This document shows, piece after piece, positions 47,526-56,909 of a stretch of DNA of 64,000 nucleotides. Location of the stretch: NCBI GenBank assembly GCA_963841885.1, contig CAWJEK010000021.1, positions 1-64,000 on the forward strand. Reading direction: 5' to 3'. Within the stretch, counting starts at the first letter, position 1; the number at the start of each line of letters is the position of its first letter. Below the pieces are notes generated by a model that ran no database searches, was not told the DNA's origin, and was given only the letters and a program-made list of their open reading frames with translations. Both the position numbers and the translations under genes were made by a program. The DNA comes from Bog-756 sp963841885. GTDB lineage: Bacteria > Actinomycetota > Acidimicrobiia > Acidimicrobiales > RAAP-2.

Positions 47526-48296
47526 TCAGCGCCCGTCGACCAGGCCCGACGTCGCGCACGGCGGCGAGCACGGCGTCGGCCAGCGACGGGTGGCACACCA
47601 CCAGGTCGGGCAGCCACGGGTCGGGGCGGGCGTAGCGGAGGGGCGAGCCGTCGATGCGGCTGGCGTGCAGCCCGGCGGCCAGGGCCACGGCCACCGGTGC
47701 GCACGAATCCCACTCGTACTGCCCCCCGGCGTGGACGTACACCTCGGCCTCGCCCCGGACCACCGCCGAGATCTTGGCCCCGGCCGAGCCCATGGGCACG
47801 GTGTCGGCACCCAGGCGCTCGGCCACGAAGGGCACGAACTCGGGCGGGCGGGTCCGGCTCACCACCAGGCGGGGCGGGGCGGCAGCGCCGGCAGGGGCGG
47901 CGGGTCCCCGGTGCCGAGCACCAGGTCGAGTCCGGGCAGCGCCACCGCCCCGACGGCCGGCGCGCCGTCGACGGCCAGGGCCACGTGCACGGCCCAGTCG
48001 GTCCGCCGCTCGGAGTACTCGCGGGTCCCGTCCAGCGGGTCGATGATCCAGACCCGTCCGGCGTCGTCGGCGAGCTCCTCGGCCTGGTCGTCCTCCTCGG
48101 AGCGGACCCGGTCATCGGGGAACCGCTCGGCCAGGAGGCCGATGAGCAGCTCGTGGGACCGCCGGTCACCCTCGGCCCCCAGCTCCTTGCCCTCGAGGCC
48201 GCCGTCCTGCAGCTCGCGGAGGACCCCGCCGGCCCGGCGCGGCCAGGTCACGGCCGCCGCGTGGTCGTCGCTGTAGCTCGGCCACGTCGTCGCCAT
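47526..48296 (-). CDS. Inositol monophosphatase-family, CysQ-like phosphatase, frameshifted
   Basis: About 257 residues. The metal-binding signature WIIDPLDGTREYSER matches CysQ (3'(2'),5'-bisphosphate nucleotidase) better than inositol monophosphatase, because of GTREY. A preceding SEEDDQ supplies another acidic ligand. The C-terminal motif YVHAGGQYEWDSCAPVAVALAAG completes the fold. One-base breaks lie near 47868 and 47545. By family it recycles PAP or PAPS by-products. ATG 48296 is the likely start. Confidence 0.82.
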
Positions 48297-48430
48297 CGGT
48301 CACTGTCTCCTCCGGTCCCGTGCCCCGGCCGTCGGCCCGGCCCGGCAGGACAGTCTGCCCGAACGCGGGCCACCCGCGGGACCCGGCCCGACCGGGGCAC
48401 GCCGCCGCCACCTGGCTACGATCCTCCGTC

Positions 48431-48851
48431 ATGCCGCCGCCGCCCGCCATGGACGTCGCCCACCCTCCAGGAGTTCCTCGACGCCGCCTTCCCGGGCGAC
48501 CTGCCCTACACCGTCGAGCACGCCGACGACACCGGCGTCCGCCTGCGGCTGTCGGTGGACGAGTCCAACGTGCGGCCCGGGGGCACCGTGTCGGGGCCGT
48601 CGCTCATGGCCCTGGCCGACTGCGCGGCCTGGCTGGCCGTGGTGGCCCAGATCGGCCCGGTGGCGCTGGCGGTGACCACCAGCCTGCACATCGACTTCCT
48701 CCGCAAGCCGGCCCTGGTCGACGTGGTGGCCGACGGGACGCTGCTGAAGCTCGGGTCCCGGCTGGGCGTGGTCGACGTGGCCCTCCACTCGGTGGCCGAC
48801 GACGCCCTGGTGGCCAAGGCCCAGGTCACCTACTCCATCCCGCCCCGCTGA
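48431..48851 (+). CDS. PaaI-like hotdog thioesterase, frameshifted near 48463
   Basis: About 140 residues. After MPPPPAMDVA an extra base near 48463 shifts the frame into TLQEFLDAAFPGDLPYTVE. The hotdog core contains GGTVSGPSLMALADCAAWLAVVA, where the PaaI/4HBT helix lies, and HIDFLRKP. A C-terminal strand VAKAQVTYSIPPR ends at 48851. It hydrolyses acyl-CoA thioesters; substrate unknown. ATG 48431 or 48449 could be the start. Confidence 0.82.
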
Positions 48852-48944
48852 CGGGCCGCTCGGCACCGGGGGGTGCGTGCATTGCGCCCGGACCCGACCC
48901 GTGCCAGCATCGGCGGAGGCGACCACAGGGGGGGGAGAGAACCC

Positions 48945-50668
48945 ATGCACGACCTCGTCATCCAGGGGGGAACGGTGGTCGACGGCACCGGGGCTCCGGC
49001 CCGCACCGCCGACGTCACCGTCACGGACGGACGCATCACCGGAGTGGGCGATCACCGCGGCGAGTCCGCGACCCGCACCGTCGACGCCGACGGGCTGCTG
49101 GTCACCCCGGGGTGGGTCGACATCCACACCCACTACGACGGCCAGGCCACCTGGGACGAGGTACTCGCCCCGAGCAGCTGGCACGGCGTCACCACGCTGG
49201 TGACGGGCAACTGCGGGGTGGGGTTCGCCCCCGCCCGCCCCGACCGCCACGAGTGGCTGATCGGCCTGATGGAGGGCGTGGAGGACATCCCGGGCACCGC
49301 CCTGACCGAGGGCATGACCTGGGACTGGGAGACGTTCCCCGAGTACCTGGACGCCCTCGACCGCCGTACGTGGACGGTCGACGTGGGGACCCAGATCGCC
49401 CACGGTGCGGTGCGCTCCTACGTGATGGGCGAGCGCGGCGCCCGCAACGAGCCGGCCACCCCGGAGGACATCGCCGAGATGAAGCAGGTGGTCAAGGAGG
49501 CGATCGCCGCCGGGGCGCTCGGGTTCTCCACGTCGCGCACGATCGCGCACCGGGCCATCGACGGCGAGCCGGTGCCCGGCACCTTTGCCGCCGAGGACGA
49601 ACTCTTCGGCATCGGCGCCGCCCTCGGCGAGCTGGGTACCGGCATCTTCGAGCTGGCCCCCGCCGGCTCGGCCGGTGAGGACATCGTGGCCCCCCGGGAG
49701 GAGGTCGACTGGATGCGGCGTCTGTCGGCGGCCATCCAGCGTCCGGTGACGTTCGCCATGGTGCAGGTGGACTCCGCCCCGGACCAGTGGCGCGAGCTCA
49801 TGGACGAGTCGCTGCGGGCGGTGTCCGACGGCGCCGACCTGTGGCCCCAGGTGGCCGGGCGGGGCTTCGGCCTGCTGTCCGGGCACTTCACCACCTACAG
49901 CCTGCTGGACCAGATTCCGGCCTATCAGGAGTTGAAGGCCAAGGACCTGTCGGCCGACGAGCTGGTGGCCGCCCTGCGCAGCCCCGAGATCCGGGCGTCC
50001 ATCGAGTCGTGGGTGCCGGACCCGGCCACGGCCGAGCGCATGGAGCAGGCCTTCGCGGCGACGTTCGTGCTGGGCGACCCGCCCGAGTACGAGCCGGGGC
50101 CCGAGCGGTCGCTGGCCGGGATCGCCGCGGCCACCGGCCGGCCGGCGCTGTCCGTGGCCTACGACGCCATGCTCGAGGACGACGGCCGGGGCCTGTTGTA
50201 CGTGCCGGTCCTCAACTACTCCGACGGCGACCTGCACGCCGCCCGCGAGATGCTGCTCCACCCGCGGGCGGCCAGCGGCCTCGGCGACGGCGGCGCCCAC
50301 TGCGGGATCATCTGCGACGCCTCGCAGCCCACCTTCATGCTCACGCACTGGACCCGCGACCGGTCCGGGGCGAGCGGCTGCCGATCGAGTGGATCGTGAA
50401 GAAGCAGACCCTTGACACGGCCCGCCTCTACGGGCTCGGTGACCGCGGGACGGTCGAGCCGGGAGCGCTGGCCGACCTCAACGTGATCGACTACGACCGG
50501 CTGCAGCTGACCAACCCCCGGGTGGTCGCCGACCTGCCGGCCGGCGGCCGGCGGATCCTCCAGGGATCGGTGGGCTACGTCGAGACGATCAAGTCGGGGG
50601 TGACGACGTTCCGCGACGGTGTCGACACCGGTGCCCGCCCGGGCACGCTGGTGCGCGGCTCCCGCTGA
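48945..50668 (+). CDS. N-acyl-D-amino-acid deacylase-type amidohydrolase, frameshifted near 50368
   Basis: About 574 residues. HDLVIQGGTVVDGTGAPARTADV begins the composite beta domain. TPGWVDIHTHYDGQATWD supplies the HxH metal site. TTLVTGNCGVGFAP, GFSTSRTIAHRA and GDGGAHCGIICD (metal-binding Asp) follow. A break near 50368 joins to LPIEWIVKKQTLDTARLYGLGDRGTVEPGALADLNVIDY. This is the D-aminoacylase/N-acyl-D-Glu deacylase branch (COG3653); exact substrate unknown. ATG 48945 follows GGGGGGAGAG. Alone on its strand. Confidence 0.88.
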
Positions 50669-50675
50669 CCGTCGC

Positions 50676-50689
50676 GCCGCCCGGGCGGC
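50676..50689. terminator. Palindromic terminator-like element between convergent genes
   Basis: GCCGCCCGGGCGGC is a perfect 14-bp palindrome (5-bp stem with CCGG loop) between two convergent stops. Confidence 0.45.
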
Positions 50690-50693
50690 CGCT

Positions 50694-51108
50694 TCAGGAG
50701 GCGGGGCCGGAGCCCGGGGTGGCGTCGACCGGCGGTCCGGCCGGAGCGGGGGCCCCGTCGGCGGCCCACTCGGCCAGCATCTGCTGGTACACGCGGTGCT
50801 CGATGATGAAGGCCAGGAAGGGCACGAAGCCCGAGCACACCACGAGCAGGATGCGACCGATCCCCCACCGGGCCCGCCGGGCCAGGTCGGCGGCCACCGC
50901 CAGGTAGACGAGGTAGAGGTAGCCGTGGATCGGCGCCACGATCTTCTCGGGCACCTTCATCTGCGACTTCAGGTCGAACACGTACTGGCAGATCACGATG
51001 GCGAACAGCACCAGGAGGGCCGTGCCGACCACGAAGGCCATCACCCGGTAGCGGACGCACCGCCCCGTGGAGCGCCCGGTCCCCGGAGAAGACGAAGAGG
51101 TCCCTCAC
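50694..51108 (-). CDS. DUF3817 membrane protein, frameshifted near 51066
   Basis: About 137 residues with three membrane helices (VVGTALLVLFAIVICQYVF, HGYLYLVYLAVAADLAR, GRILLVVCSGFVPFLAFIIEH). The pattern RYRVMAFVVG and the EKIVAPIHGYLYLVY segment are typical of DUF3817. GTG 51108 overlaps the upstream gene's stop (GTGA). An extra base near 51066 breaks the N-terminus. Role unknown. Confidence 0.78.
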
Positions 51109-51630
51109 CGGGCGTGGCCCGACGCCCGCCGGGCGTCCTCCGCCTCGTCGCGGGCGGCGAGGGCGGCCAGGTAGCGGTTGTACTCGGCGAGTCGGGCCGC
51201 CTCGTCGTCGGTCTGGGGGGTGAACCGCTCCCCCTTCCCGCCCCGCTCGGCGTCGATGGGGGCGGCGGCGGCGATGGCCATGTTCTTCTTCCGGCCGCCC
51301 GTCAGCGCCCAGCCCGGCGCCCGGTCCGACGTCGGGCTCCCGTCGGCGACCGTCGCACGGCCGCCCCCGTCGGTCGTCGGGTTCCCCCGGGTGGCCGTCG
51401 GCGCCGGACCCGGTGCCGCGCTGGCGGGCCACGTCGTCACGCACGAGGTTCCACCAGGTGTAGACGGCGTAGACGGCAAAGCACGGCCACAGGAACACGT
51501 AGGCCCAGCTCAGTGAGTTGCCACCCTCCGCCCGGTGGAGCTGCCAGTCGGTCAGCCAGGCGAAGGCGGGCAGCAGCACCAGCAGCGTCGCGTGCAGCAG
51601 GAGGCAGCGACGGGACAGGTACGGGCGCAC
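51105..51630 (-). CDS. Two-TM actinobacterial membrane protein, frameshifted near 51435
   Basis: About 174 residues. VRPYLSRRCLLLHATLLVLLPAFAWLTDWQLHRAEGGNSLSWAYVFLWPCFAVYAVYTWWNLVRDDVA gives two helices and a conserved loop. After a break a charged tail runs to ARLAEYNRYLAALAARDEAE. I recognise the front part as a conserved actinobacterial membrane protein of unknown function, usually next to DUF3817. GTG 51630 is the start. The stop overlaps DUF3817 by 4 bp. Confidence 0.72.
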
Positions 51631-51784
51631 ACCCCCATCGTACCGGCCGTTCCGCCGGGGTCCCATTCGGCGCCCGGCCGCCTCCATCCACCGCTCGGCC
51701 GCCGCCGCTGTTTAGCCTGATCGTCCAGTGGTTGGGGACCGGACCGACGCTCGGCGACGCACCCCGAGGAAAGGACGAATCCCC

Positions 51785-52588
51785 ATGAACGATCGGCTGC
51801 GCATCGGTATCGCCGAGGCCATCGGGACCATGATCCTGGTGGTGGGGGGTCCCGGGACCGCCATCCTCGCCACCGGCCACTTCACCGGCAAGCTGAACTC
51901 GGTGGGCATCCTGGGCGTGGCCCTGGCCTTCGGCCTGAGCCTGCTCATCGCCGCCTACGCCATCGGATCGATCTCGGGCTGCCACATCAACCCGGCCGTC
52001 ACCGTCGGACTCTGGGTGATCGGCAAGACCAAGTCCCGGGACCTGCCCTTCTACATCGTCGGCCAGGTCATCGGCGGGATCGTGGGTGCCACGGTCATCT
52101 ACATCATCGCCGACGCCACCCGGAAGGCTTCGGCCACCGCCACCAACCTGGGTTCGTTCAGCGCCAAGGCCACCGGCTTCGCCTCCAACGGCTACGGCAT
52201 CCACTCCCCCGGCGGGTTCCCGCTCGGGGTGGTGATGCTCGCCGAGGTGTTCTTCACGGCGGTGTTCGTGTTCGTCATCGCCTCCACCAGCCGCAAGTCG
52301 ATGCCGCCCGGGCAGATCGGCCTCACCGTCGGCCTGACCCTCACCGTCATCCACCTCATCTCCATCCCGATCGACAACACCTCGGTCAACCCGGCCCGCT
52401 CGCTCTCGACCGCCATCTTCCAGGGCAGCTGGGCCCTCAGCCAGCTGTGGGTGTTCATCGTCTTCCCGATCGTCGGTGGGATCCTGGGCGCCGTGGTGTG
52501 GAGGTTCCTGCGGTCCGACGCGGAGGACGAGGAGACGGTGGAGGAGGTCGAGGAGATCGCCCCGGCGCCGTTCGGCAAGAACGAGTAG
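51785..52588 (+). CDS. aqpZ: Aquaporin (MIP family), AqpZ-like
   Basis: 267 residues, six membrane helices with two NPA boxes: GCHINPAVTVGLW and NTSVNPARSLST. AEAIGTMILVVGGPGTAIL opens the fold. The residues around the second box (NPARS) and the loop before it resemble water-selective AqpZ. The C-terminal tail is acidic (EDEETVEEVEE). It carries water across the cytoplasmic membrane. ATG 51785 follows AAAGGA. It is divergent from the two-TM/DUF3817 pair. Confidence 0.93.
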   Translation: MNDRLRIGIAEAIGTMILVVGGPGTAILATGHFTGKLNSVGILGVALAFGLSLLIAAYAIGSISGCHINPAVTVGLWVIGKTKSRDLPFYIVGQVIGGIVGATVIYIIADATRKASATATNLGSFSAKATGFASNGYGIHSPGGFPLGVVMLAEVFFTAVFVFVIASTSRKSMPPGQIGLTVGLTLTVIHLISIPIDNTSVNPARSLSTAIFQGSWALSQLWVFIVFPIVGGILGAVVWRFLRSDAEDEETVEEVEEIAPAPFGKNE

Positions 52589-52618
52589 CGACGGCGCCGG
52601 ACCGCCGCGTCGCCGTCG
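52589..52618 (+). terminator. Terminator hairpin after aqpZ
   Basis: Perfect 8-bp arms CGACGGCG (52589-52596) and CGCCGTCG (52611-52618) with a 14-nt loop lie immediately after the aqpZ stop. Confidence 0.6.
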
Positions 52619-52644
52619 TCACAGCCCGGCCGTAGCGTGACGCC

Positions 52645-53200
52645 ATGACCTCGATCCCCCAGCCCGCCACCCTGTTCACCCCCGACGTCGAGGTCCGGGT
52701 GTCGACCCGCCGGAAGAAGACGGCCGGGGCCCACTGGGAGGGTGACCGGATCGTGGTGGTCGTCCCCACCCACCTGCGGGGGGCCGCCCGCGACGACATG
52801 GTCGACCACCTCACCCGCCGGCTCAGCCGCCACCGGCCCCACCTGCACGCCTCCGACGCCGAGCTCGAGCAGCGGGCCCACGAGCTCGGTCGGACCTACC
52901 TCGACGGGGTGACCCCGTCGTCCATCCGCTGGTCCACCAACCAGACCAAGCGCTGGGGGTCGTGCACCATGGCCACCCGCGAGATCCGCATCTCGTCCCG
53001 CCTGAAGGTGGCCCCGCCGTGGGTGCTCGACGCCGTCATCGTGCACGAACTGGCCCACCTCCTCGAGCCCAACCACTCCCCCCGCTTCCGCGAACTCGAG
53101 TCCCGGTATCCCCGCCGACACGACGCCGACCTCTTCCTCGAGGGCTACCACCTCGGTCTCCACATGGACGCGGGTCCCGTCCGACCCGGCCGCCGACTGA
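52645..53200 (+). CDS. YgjP-like (DUF45) zinc metallopeptidase
   Basis: About 185 residues of convincing sequence: VRVSTRRKKTAGAHWEGDRIVVVVP, RWSTNQTKRWGSCTM and the zinc motif VIVHELAHLLEPNHSPRF (HExxH plus a third His). This is the YgjP/DUF45 family, related to M48 and SprT peptidases. The open frame runs on to 53553, but its last ~115 residues overlap the transporter at 53255 and look non-coding. A one-base break near 53190 would end it at a TGA at 53200, which I prefer. ATG 52645 follows the aqpZ terminator. Confidence 0.8.
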
Positions 53201-53254
53201 ACCCGATTCGGAGTCTGCCTTCCGTCGGTTTCCGTTTCCGACTACAACGGGGGC

Positions 53255-54178
53255 GTGGCTTTCCTACTGGCGGCACTCGCCGCCCTCACCAGCGCCGTCA
53301 CCTCGGTGCTCCAGCGCATCGGGGTGGAGACGGCCCCCGAGTCGTCGGCGCTGCGGCTCAGCCTCATGTCCCACGCCATCAAGCGCGGCATCTGGCTCGT
53401 CGGCTTCGCCCTCATGCTGGTCCAGTTCGGCCTGCAGGCCACCGCCCTCCGGTTCGGCGAGCTCAGTGTCGTGCAGCCCGTGCTCACCACCGAGCTGCTC
53501 TTCCTGCTGGCGATCCTGGCCGTCTGGTTCCGCTACCGTCTGGGCGCCCGTGAATGGCTGGGCGCCCTCCTGGTGGTGGGCGGGCTCGGCGGGTTCTTCC
53601 TGGCGGCCCGGCCCCACGGCGGCCAGGTACTTCCCACCACGTCCGAGTGGGTGGTGGCCTCGGCGATCCTCATCGGGGCCATCGTGGCCTGCATCCTGGC
53701 CGCGCTGCGGGGTCCCCGATGGTGGCGGGCGGCCGCCTTCGGGGCGGCGACAGCCGTGACCGCGGCTTTCGGTGCGGCCCTCACCAAGGCCATCACCGGC
53801 TACGTCAGCCAGGGGTGGGGCCATGTCTTCACCCACTTCCAGCCCTACATGCTGGCCGTGACCGGCCTCGGGACCGTGTTCCTGCTCCAGAACGCCCTGC
53901 ACGCCGGCCCCATCACCGCCTCCCGGACCACCCTGGTCACCCTCAACCCGTTGCTCAGCATCGTGATCGGCGTCTCCCTCTTCGGCGACGTGCTGCGGGG
54001 GGGCGCCCTGTGGATCCCGCTCGAGATCGCCTCGCTCGCGGTCCTGGTGGCCGGCGTCGTCGTGCTCACCCGCTCGCCCCTGGTGGCGGGCTCCGGCCCG
54101 GGCGACGACACGGACGAGATGCTGGGGGGTGCCCGGGAGCGGGCCCTGTTCGTGCCCCCGGTCGAGGCGCTTCCCTGA
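53255..54178 (+). CDS. DMT-superfamily (EamA-like) membrane transporter
   Basis: 307 residues, about nine or ten hydrophobic helices in two repeat halves. FLLAALAALTSAVTSVLQRIGVE opens it, LVQFGLQATALRFGELSVVQPVLTTELLF lies in repeat one, and GPITASRTTLVTLNPLLSIVIGV in repeat two. This matches the actinobacterial DMT family of metabolite exporters. Substrate unknown. GTG 53255 is the start. It follows the YgjP peptidase and converges on the exonuclease. Confidence 0.85.
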   Translation: MAFLLAALAALTSAVTSVLQRIGVETAPESSALRLSLMSHAIKRGIWLVGFALMLVQFGLQATALRFGELSVVQPVLTTELLFLLAILAVWFRYRLGAREWLGALLVVGGLGGFFLAARPHGGQVLPTTSEWVVASAILIGAIVACILAALRGPRWWRAAAFGAATAVTAAFGAALTKAITGYVSQGWGHVFTHFQPYMLAVTGLGTVFLLQNALHAGPITASRTTLVTLNPLLSIVIGVSLFGDVLRGGALWIPLEIASLAVLVAGVVVLTRSPLVAGSGPGDDTDEMLGGARERALFVPPVEALP

Positions 54179-54183
54179 ACGGA

Positions 54184-54197
54184 GCCCGGGCCCGGGC
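54184..54197. terminator. Palindromic terminator-like element
   Basis: GCCCGGGCCCGGGC, a perfect 14-bp palindrome, lies between the convergent transporter and exonuclease stops. Confidence 0.4.
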
Positions 54198-54208
54198 GGT
54201 GTCCGGCG

Positions 54209-54853
54209 TCAGGCCGTCAGCGGGTGGGTCCGGTCCCACGCCACCGGGCGGGCCGCCGTGGCCCCCGGCCACACCCCGGATCGCCCCTCGGCCAGGAGCT
54301 GATCGGTGCGGAGCAGGTCGTCGCCGAGCTCGCGACGCATGGCGGTCAACAGGTCGCCGGTGACCCGGGCGTCCCCCAGGGCGTTGTGGTGGTCGGCCCA
54401 GCTCAGTCGGTAGCGGTCGCAGCAGTCGATGAGCCGGGCCTTGCCGGGCAGGTCCAGATAGGTCTGGGCCACCAGCAGGGTGTCGAGGCTGACCACGGAC
54501 ACGGGCGCCCGGTCCTCCCCCAGGCGCTCGCACTCGGCCTGCAGGAAGGCCAGGTCGAACCGGTCGACGTTGTGGCCCACGACCACCCGGCCGGACAGCA
54601 GACCGGCCAGATAGGGATGCACCTGGGCGAACGTCGGGGCGCCCTGCAGCATGGCGGCGGTGATGCCGTGGATGTGGGTCGGGCCCGGATCCCGTTCGGG
54701 GTCCACCAGGGTGCAGTAGGCCCCGGTCTCGACGCCGTCGGCGTCGAGCAGGACCACCGCCACCTCGACCACCCGCTCCCGGAAGGGCGAGAAACCCGTC
54801 GTCTCGAGGTCGATGACGGCGAAACCCACCTCGGGCACGACTCCGGACTCCAT
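54209..54853 (-). CDS. DnaQ-like 3'-5' exonuclease
   Basis: 214 residues. Exo I FAVIDLETTGFSP, Exo II HNVDRFDLAFLQAE, and Exo III HNALGDARVTGDLL carry the four acidic residues and His of the DEDDh family. It removes 3' nucleotides from DNA or RNA; it is not fused to a polymerase or UvrC-like domain, so a repair or RNA-trimming role is open. ATG 54853 is preferred over the in-frame GTG 54883. Confidence 0.9.
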   Translation of the reverse strand: MESGVVPEVGFAVIDLETTGFSPFRERVVEVAVVLLDADGVETGAYCTLVDPERDPGPTHIHGITAAMLQGAPTFAQVHPYLAGLLSGRVVVGHNVDRFDLAFLQAECERLGEDRAPVSVVSLDTLLVAQTYLDLPGKARLIDCCDRYRLSWADHHNALGDARVTGDLLTAMRRELGDDLLRTDQLLAEGRSGVWPGATAARPVAWDRTHPLTA

Positions 54854-54922
54854 GGGGGACACCGTAGAGGGAGGGTGTCCCACGCGGCTCGATGGTGCCG
54901 GCCCGACCCGGGACCGTCCGGG

Positions 54923-56764
54923 TCAGGCGTTGGCCCCGACCAGCTGCTTGAGTTCGGCCTGGACGTCGGCCTCGTGCTGGCGCTCGTCCTCCCGGGCCTT
55001 CGACGGGTTCCACCGTCCCCGGTTGAGCCAGATGGTCGGGATGAACACGACCATGCCGATCATGCAGATCCAGAACCAGTTCTGCCACTGCTTGGGCGAC
55101 TTCGCCACCCCGTTGAGCAGGTCGTTCAGTTGGGTCTGATGACCGGCGAGATAGCCCAGTTGGGCCTGGTAGGGGACGACCAGCGTCTTCAGCTTCGTGG
55201 CGTTCGCCAGGGTCTTGGTGTAGACGAACAGCGGTACGGCCTTCTGGAAGGCCGCCAGGTTGGCCGGCGTGAGGTCGGCGTTGAGGGCGGCCACGATCGG
55301 CGCCACCTTCGGCTCCTGGAGGACCTTCAGCCAGCTGGCGTTGGCCTCGGCGAAGGCGACCGACTGCGGGTGCTCGAGCTGGAACTGCTGGGCGTTGAAC
55401 GGCTGGCCGTCGATCGTGGTCTGCGAGTACGGCAGGTTGTCGACCACCGGGTTGACCGACGTGACGACCAGCGGCAGGAAGATGAACGACAGCGCCACCG
55501 TCAGCCGCAGGATCCATCCCCAGAGAGCCAGTCCGGTGCCCACCAGGGCCGGATTCTTGGCTTCCACCATCTCGGTGTAACCGGCCATCCACGGTGCGAA
55601 GGTCAGGGAGATGAAGGCGGCCAGGAGGACCTCGATGAAGATGATCTGGTCGAAGCTCGAGTACGGGTGGTCGGCCCGCTGGATGAAGAAGTAGAGCATC
55701 ACGATCGAGCCGACGGCTCCCACCAGCATCAGGGGCTTGCGCACCTTGAGCACGTCGGAGAGCACGCCGAACACGATCAGGGCCACGATGTCGGCCGCCC
55801 AGAACCAGGTGTTCAGGTCGTTGGCCTGGGACGTCGAGAGGTTCAGGCCGTTGGGGTTCTTGAAGACGGTGGCCCAGTAGATGGTGAAGAAGGCGGAGGC
55901 CGCGTAGTAGAGCAGGAGGAACAGCGAGATCCCGACGGCCGTGCCGACCAGGTCCCACTTCAGGATCTGGCGCCATGGATGGGCCGTGGCCGCCATCACG
56001 TCCTGGTCACTGAGGCCCCGGGCCCGCGCCTCCACCAGGGCCTGGTCGTGCTCGGACACCATCAGCTGGTCGCGCAGTCGGGAGGACAGGTCCTTCAGGA
56101 AGAGCAGGGAGAGGACGAAGACGACCAACGCCGTCACTCCGGAGATGATGAACTGGCTCTTCCAGGCGTCCGGCCCGTGATTGCGGATGAACCCGTCGAG
56201 GGTGTGGGCGGCCACGATCGAGGTGATCAGGCTGCCCGCCACCGGTCCCACCGTCCAGAAGCCCATGGCCGAGGCCCGGCCGAGCTGCGGGCTGAAGTCA
56301 CGGACCAGCGCCGGTGTCGCCACCAGGATGGCCCCCTCGACCAGTCCGAGGACACAGATGACGGTGGCGAACTGCCATTCCGTCTTGCAGAGCGGCACCC
56401 CGACGGCCACCAGGAGACCGATGATCAACAGCCCGTAGATCACGACGTTGGAACGCCCGAGCTTGTCGGTCTTGGACGCCGGGAGCGAGGCGAAGGCCCC
56501 GATGGCGTTGGAGATGACCACGATCCACACGTAGAACGCGAAGGACATGTGGTACGAGACCAGGATGTTCGGGGTGACCCCGGTCTGCGTGTAGTACGTG
56601 TAGTAGAGGACGATGGTGGCGATCACGGCGAGGCCGAGATAGCCCGTCCGCTTGCCGTTGCCCGGGTACTCGTCGATCTCGTGGACGAAGAGGAACTTCC
56701 AGAGCCCGCCACGTCCGGATCCGGTGCTCACCTCCGGCCTGACGGTTGCCGTGTCTGCTGCCAT
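54923..56764 (-). CDS. MFS transporter with a large extracytoplasmic insertion
   Basis: 613 residues. Helices start at YLGLAVIATIVLYYTYY. The first MFS half includes ASLPASKTDKLGRSNVVIYGLLIIG (motif A-like) and TPALVRDFSPQLGRASAMGFWTVGP; the second half begins at WDLVGTAVGISLFLLLYY. Between two late helices lies an unusual ~130-residue polar loop (VNPVVDNLPYSQTTIDGQPF to LNDLLNGVAKSPKQ). The last helix (WFWICMIGMVVFIPTIWL) precedes a charged tail. It lies last in the acyl-CoA dehydrogenase operon, so it may import the acid or steroid that operon degrades. ATG 56764 has GGGGGAG upstream. Confidence 0.83.
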   Translation of the reverse strand: MAADTATVRPEVSTGSGRGGLWKFLFVHEIDEYPGNGKRTGYLGLAVIATIVLYYTYYTQTGVTPNILVSYHMSFAFYVWIVVISNAIGAFASLPASKTDKLGRSNVVIYGLLIIGLLVAVGVPLCKTEWQFATVICVLGLVEGAILVATPALVRDFSPQLGRASAMGFWTVGPVAGSLITSIVAAHTLDGFIRNHGPDAWKSQFIISGVTALVVFVLSLLFLKDLSSRLRDQLMVSEHDQALVEARARGLSDQDVMAATAHPWRQILKWDLVGTAVGISLFLLLYYAASAFFTIYWATVFKNPNGLNLSTSQANDLNTWFWAADIVALIVFGVLSDVLKVRKPLMLVGAVGSIVMLYFFIQRADHPYSSFDQIIFIEVLLAAFISLTFAPWMAGYTEMVEAKNPALVGTGLALWGWILRLTVALSFIFLPLVVTSVNPVVDNLPYSQTTIDGQPFNAQQFQLEHPQSVAFAEANASWLKVLQEPKVAPIVAALNADLTPANLAAFQKAVPLFVYTKTLANATKLKTLVVPYQAQLGYLAGHQTQLNDLLNGVAKSPKQWQNWFWICMIGMVVFIPTIWLNRGRWNPSKAREDERQHEADVQAELKQLVGANA

Positions 56765-56909
56765 GTGTCTCCCCCGAACCGTGTCGTTGCCGCCCTACCC
56801 GGGGCGCAGGACCGACCGTAGTCCAGGCAGCGGCGGACGTAGCGAATCCAGGGGTGTCACCGGCATCGGGCGGCGCCGCCGGTGGCCGCCGGGGGGCTTC
56901 CGCGGCGGC

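Noticed and set aside
53201..53553. C-terminal extension of the YgjP peptidase
   Set aside because: Arg/His/Pro-rich sequence overlapping a well-supported transporter gene; better explained by a one-base break.
54224..56821. 865-codon open frame on the plus strand
   Set aside because: Antisense to the exonuclease and MFS genes; low-complexity product without membrane segments or motifs.
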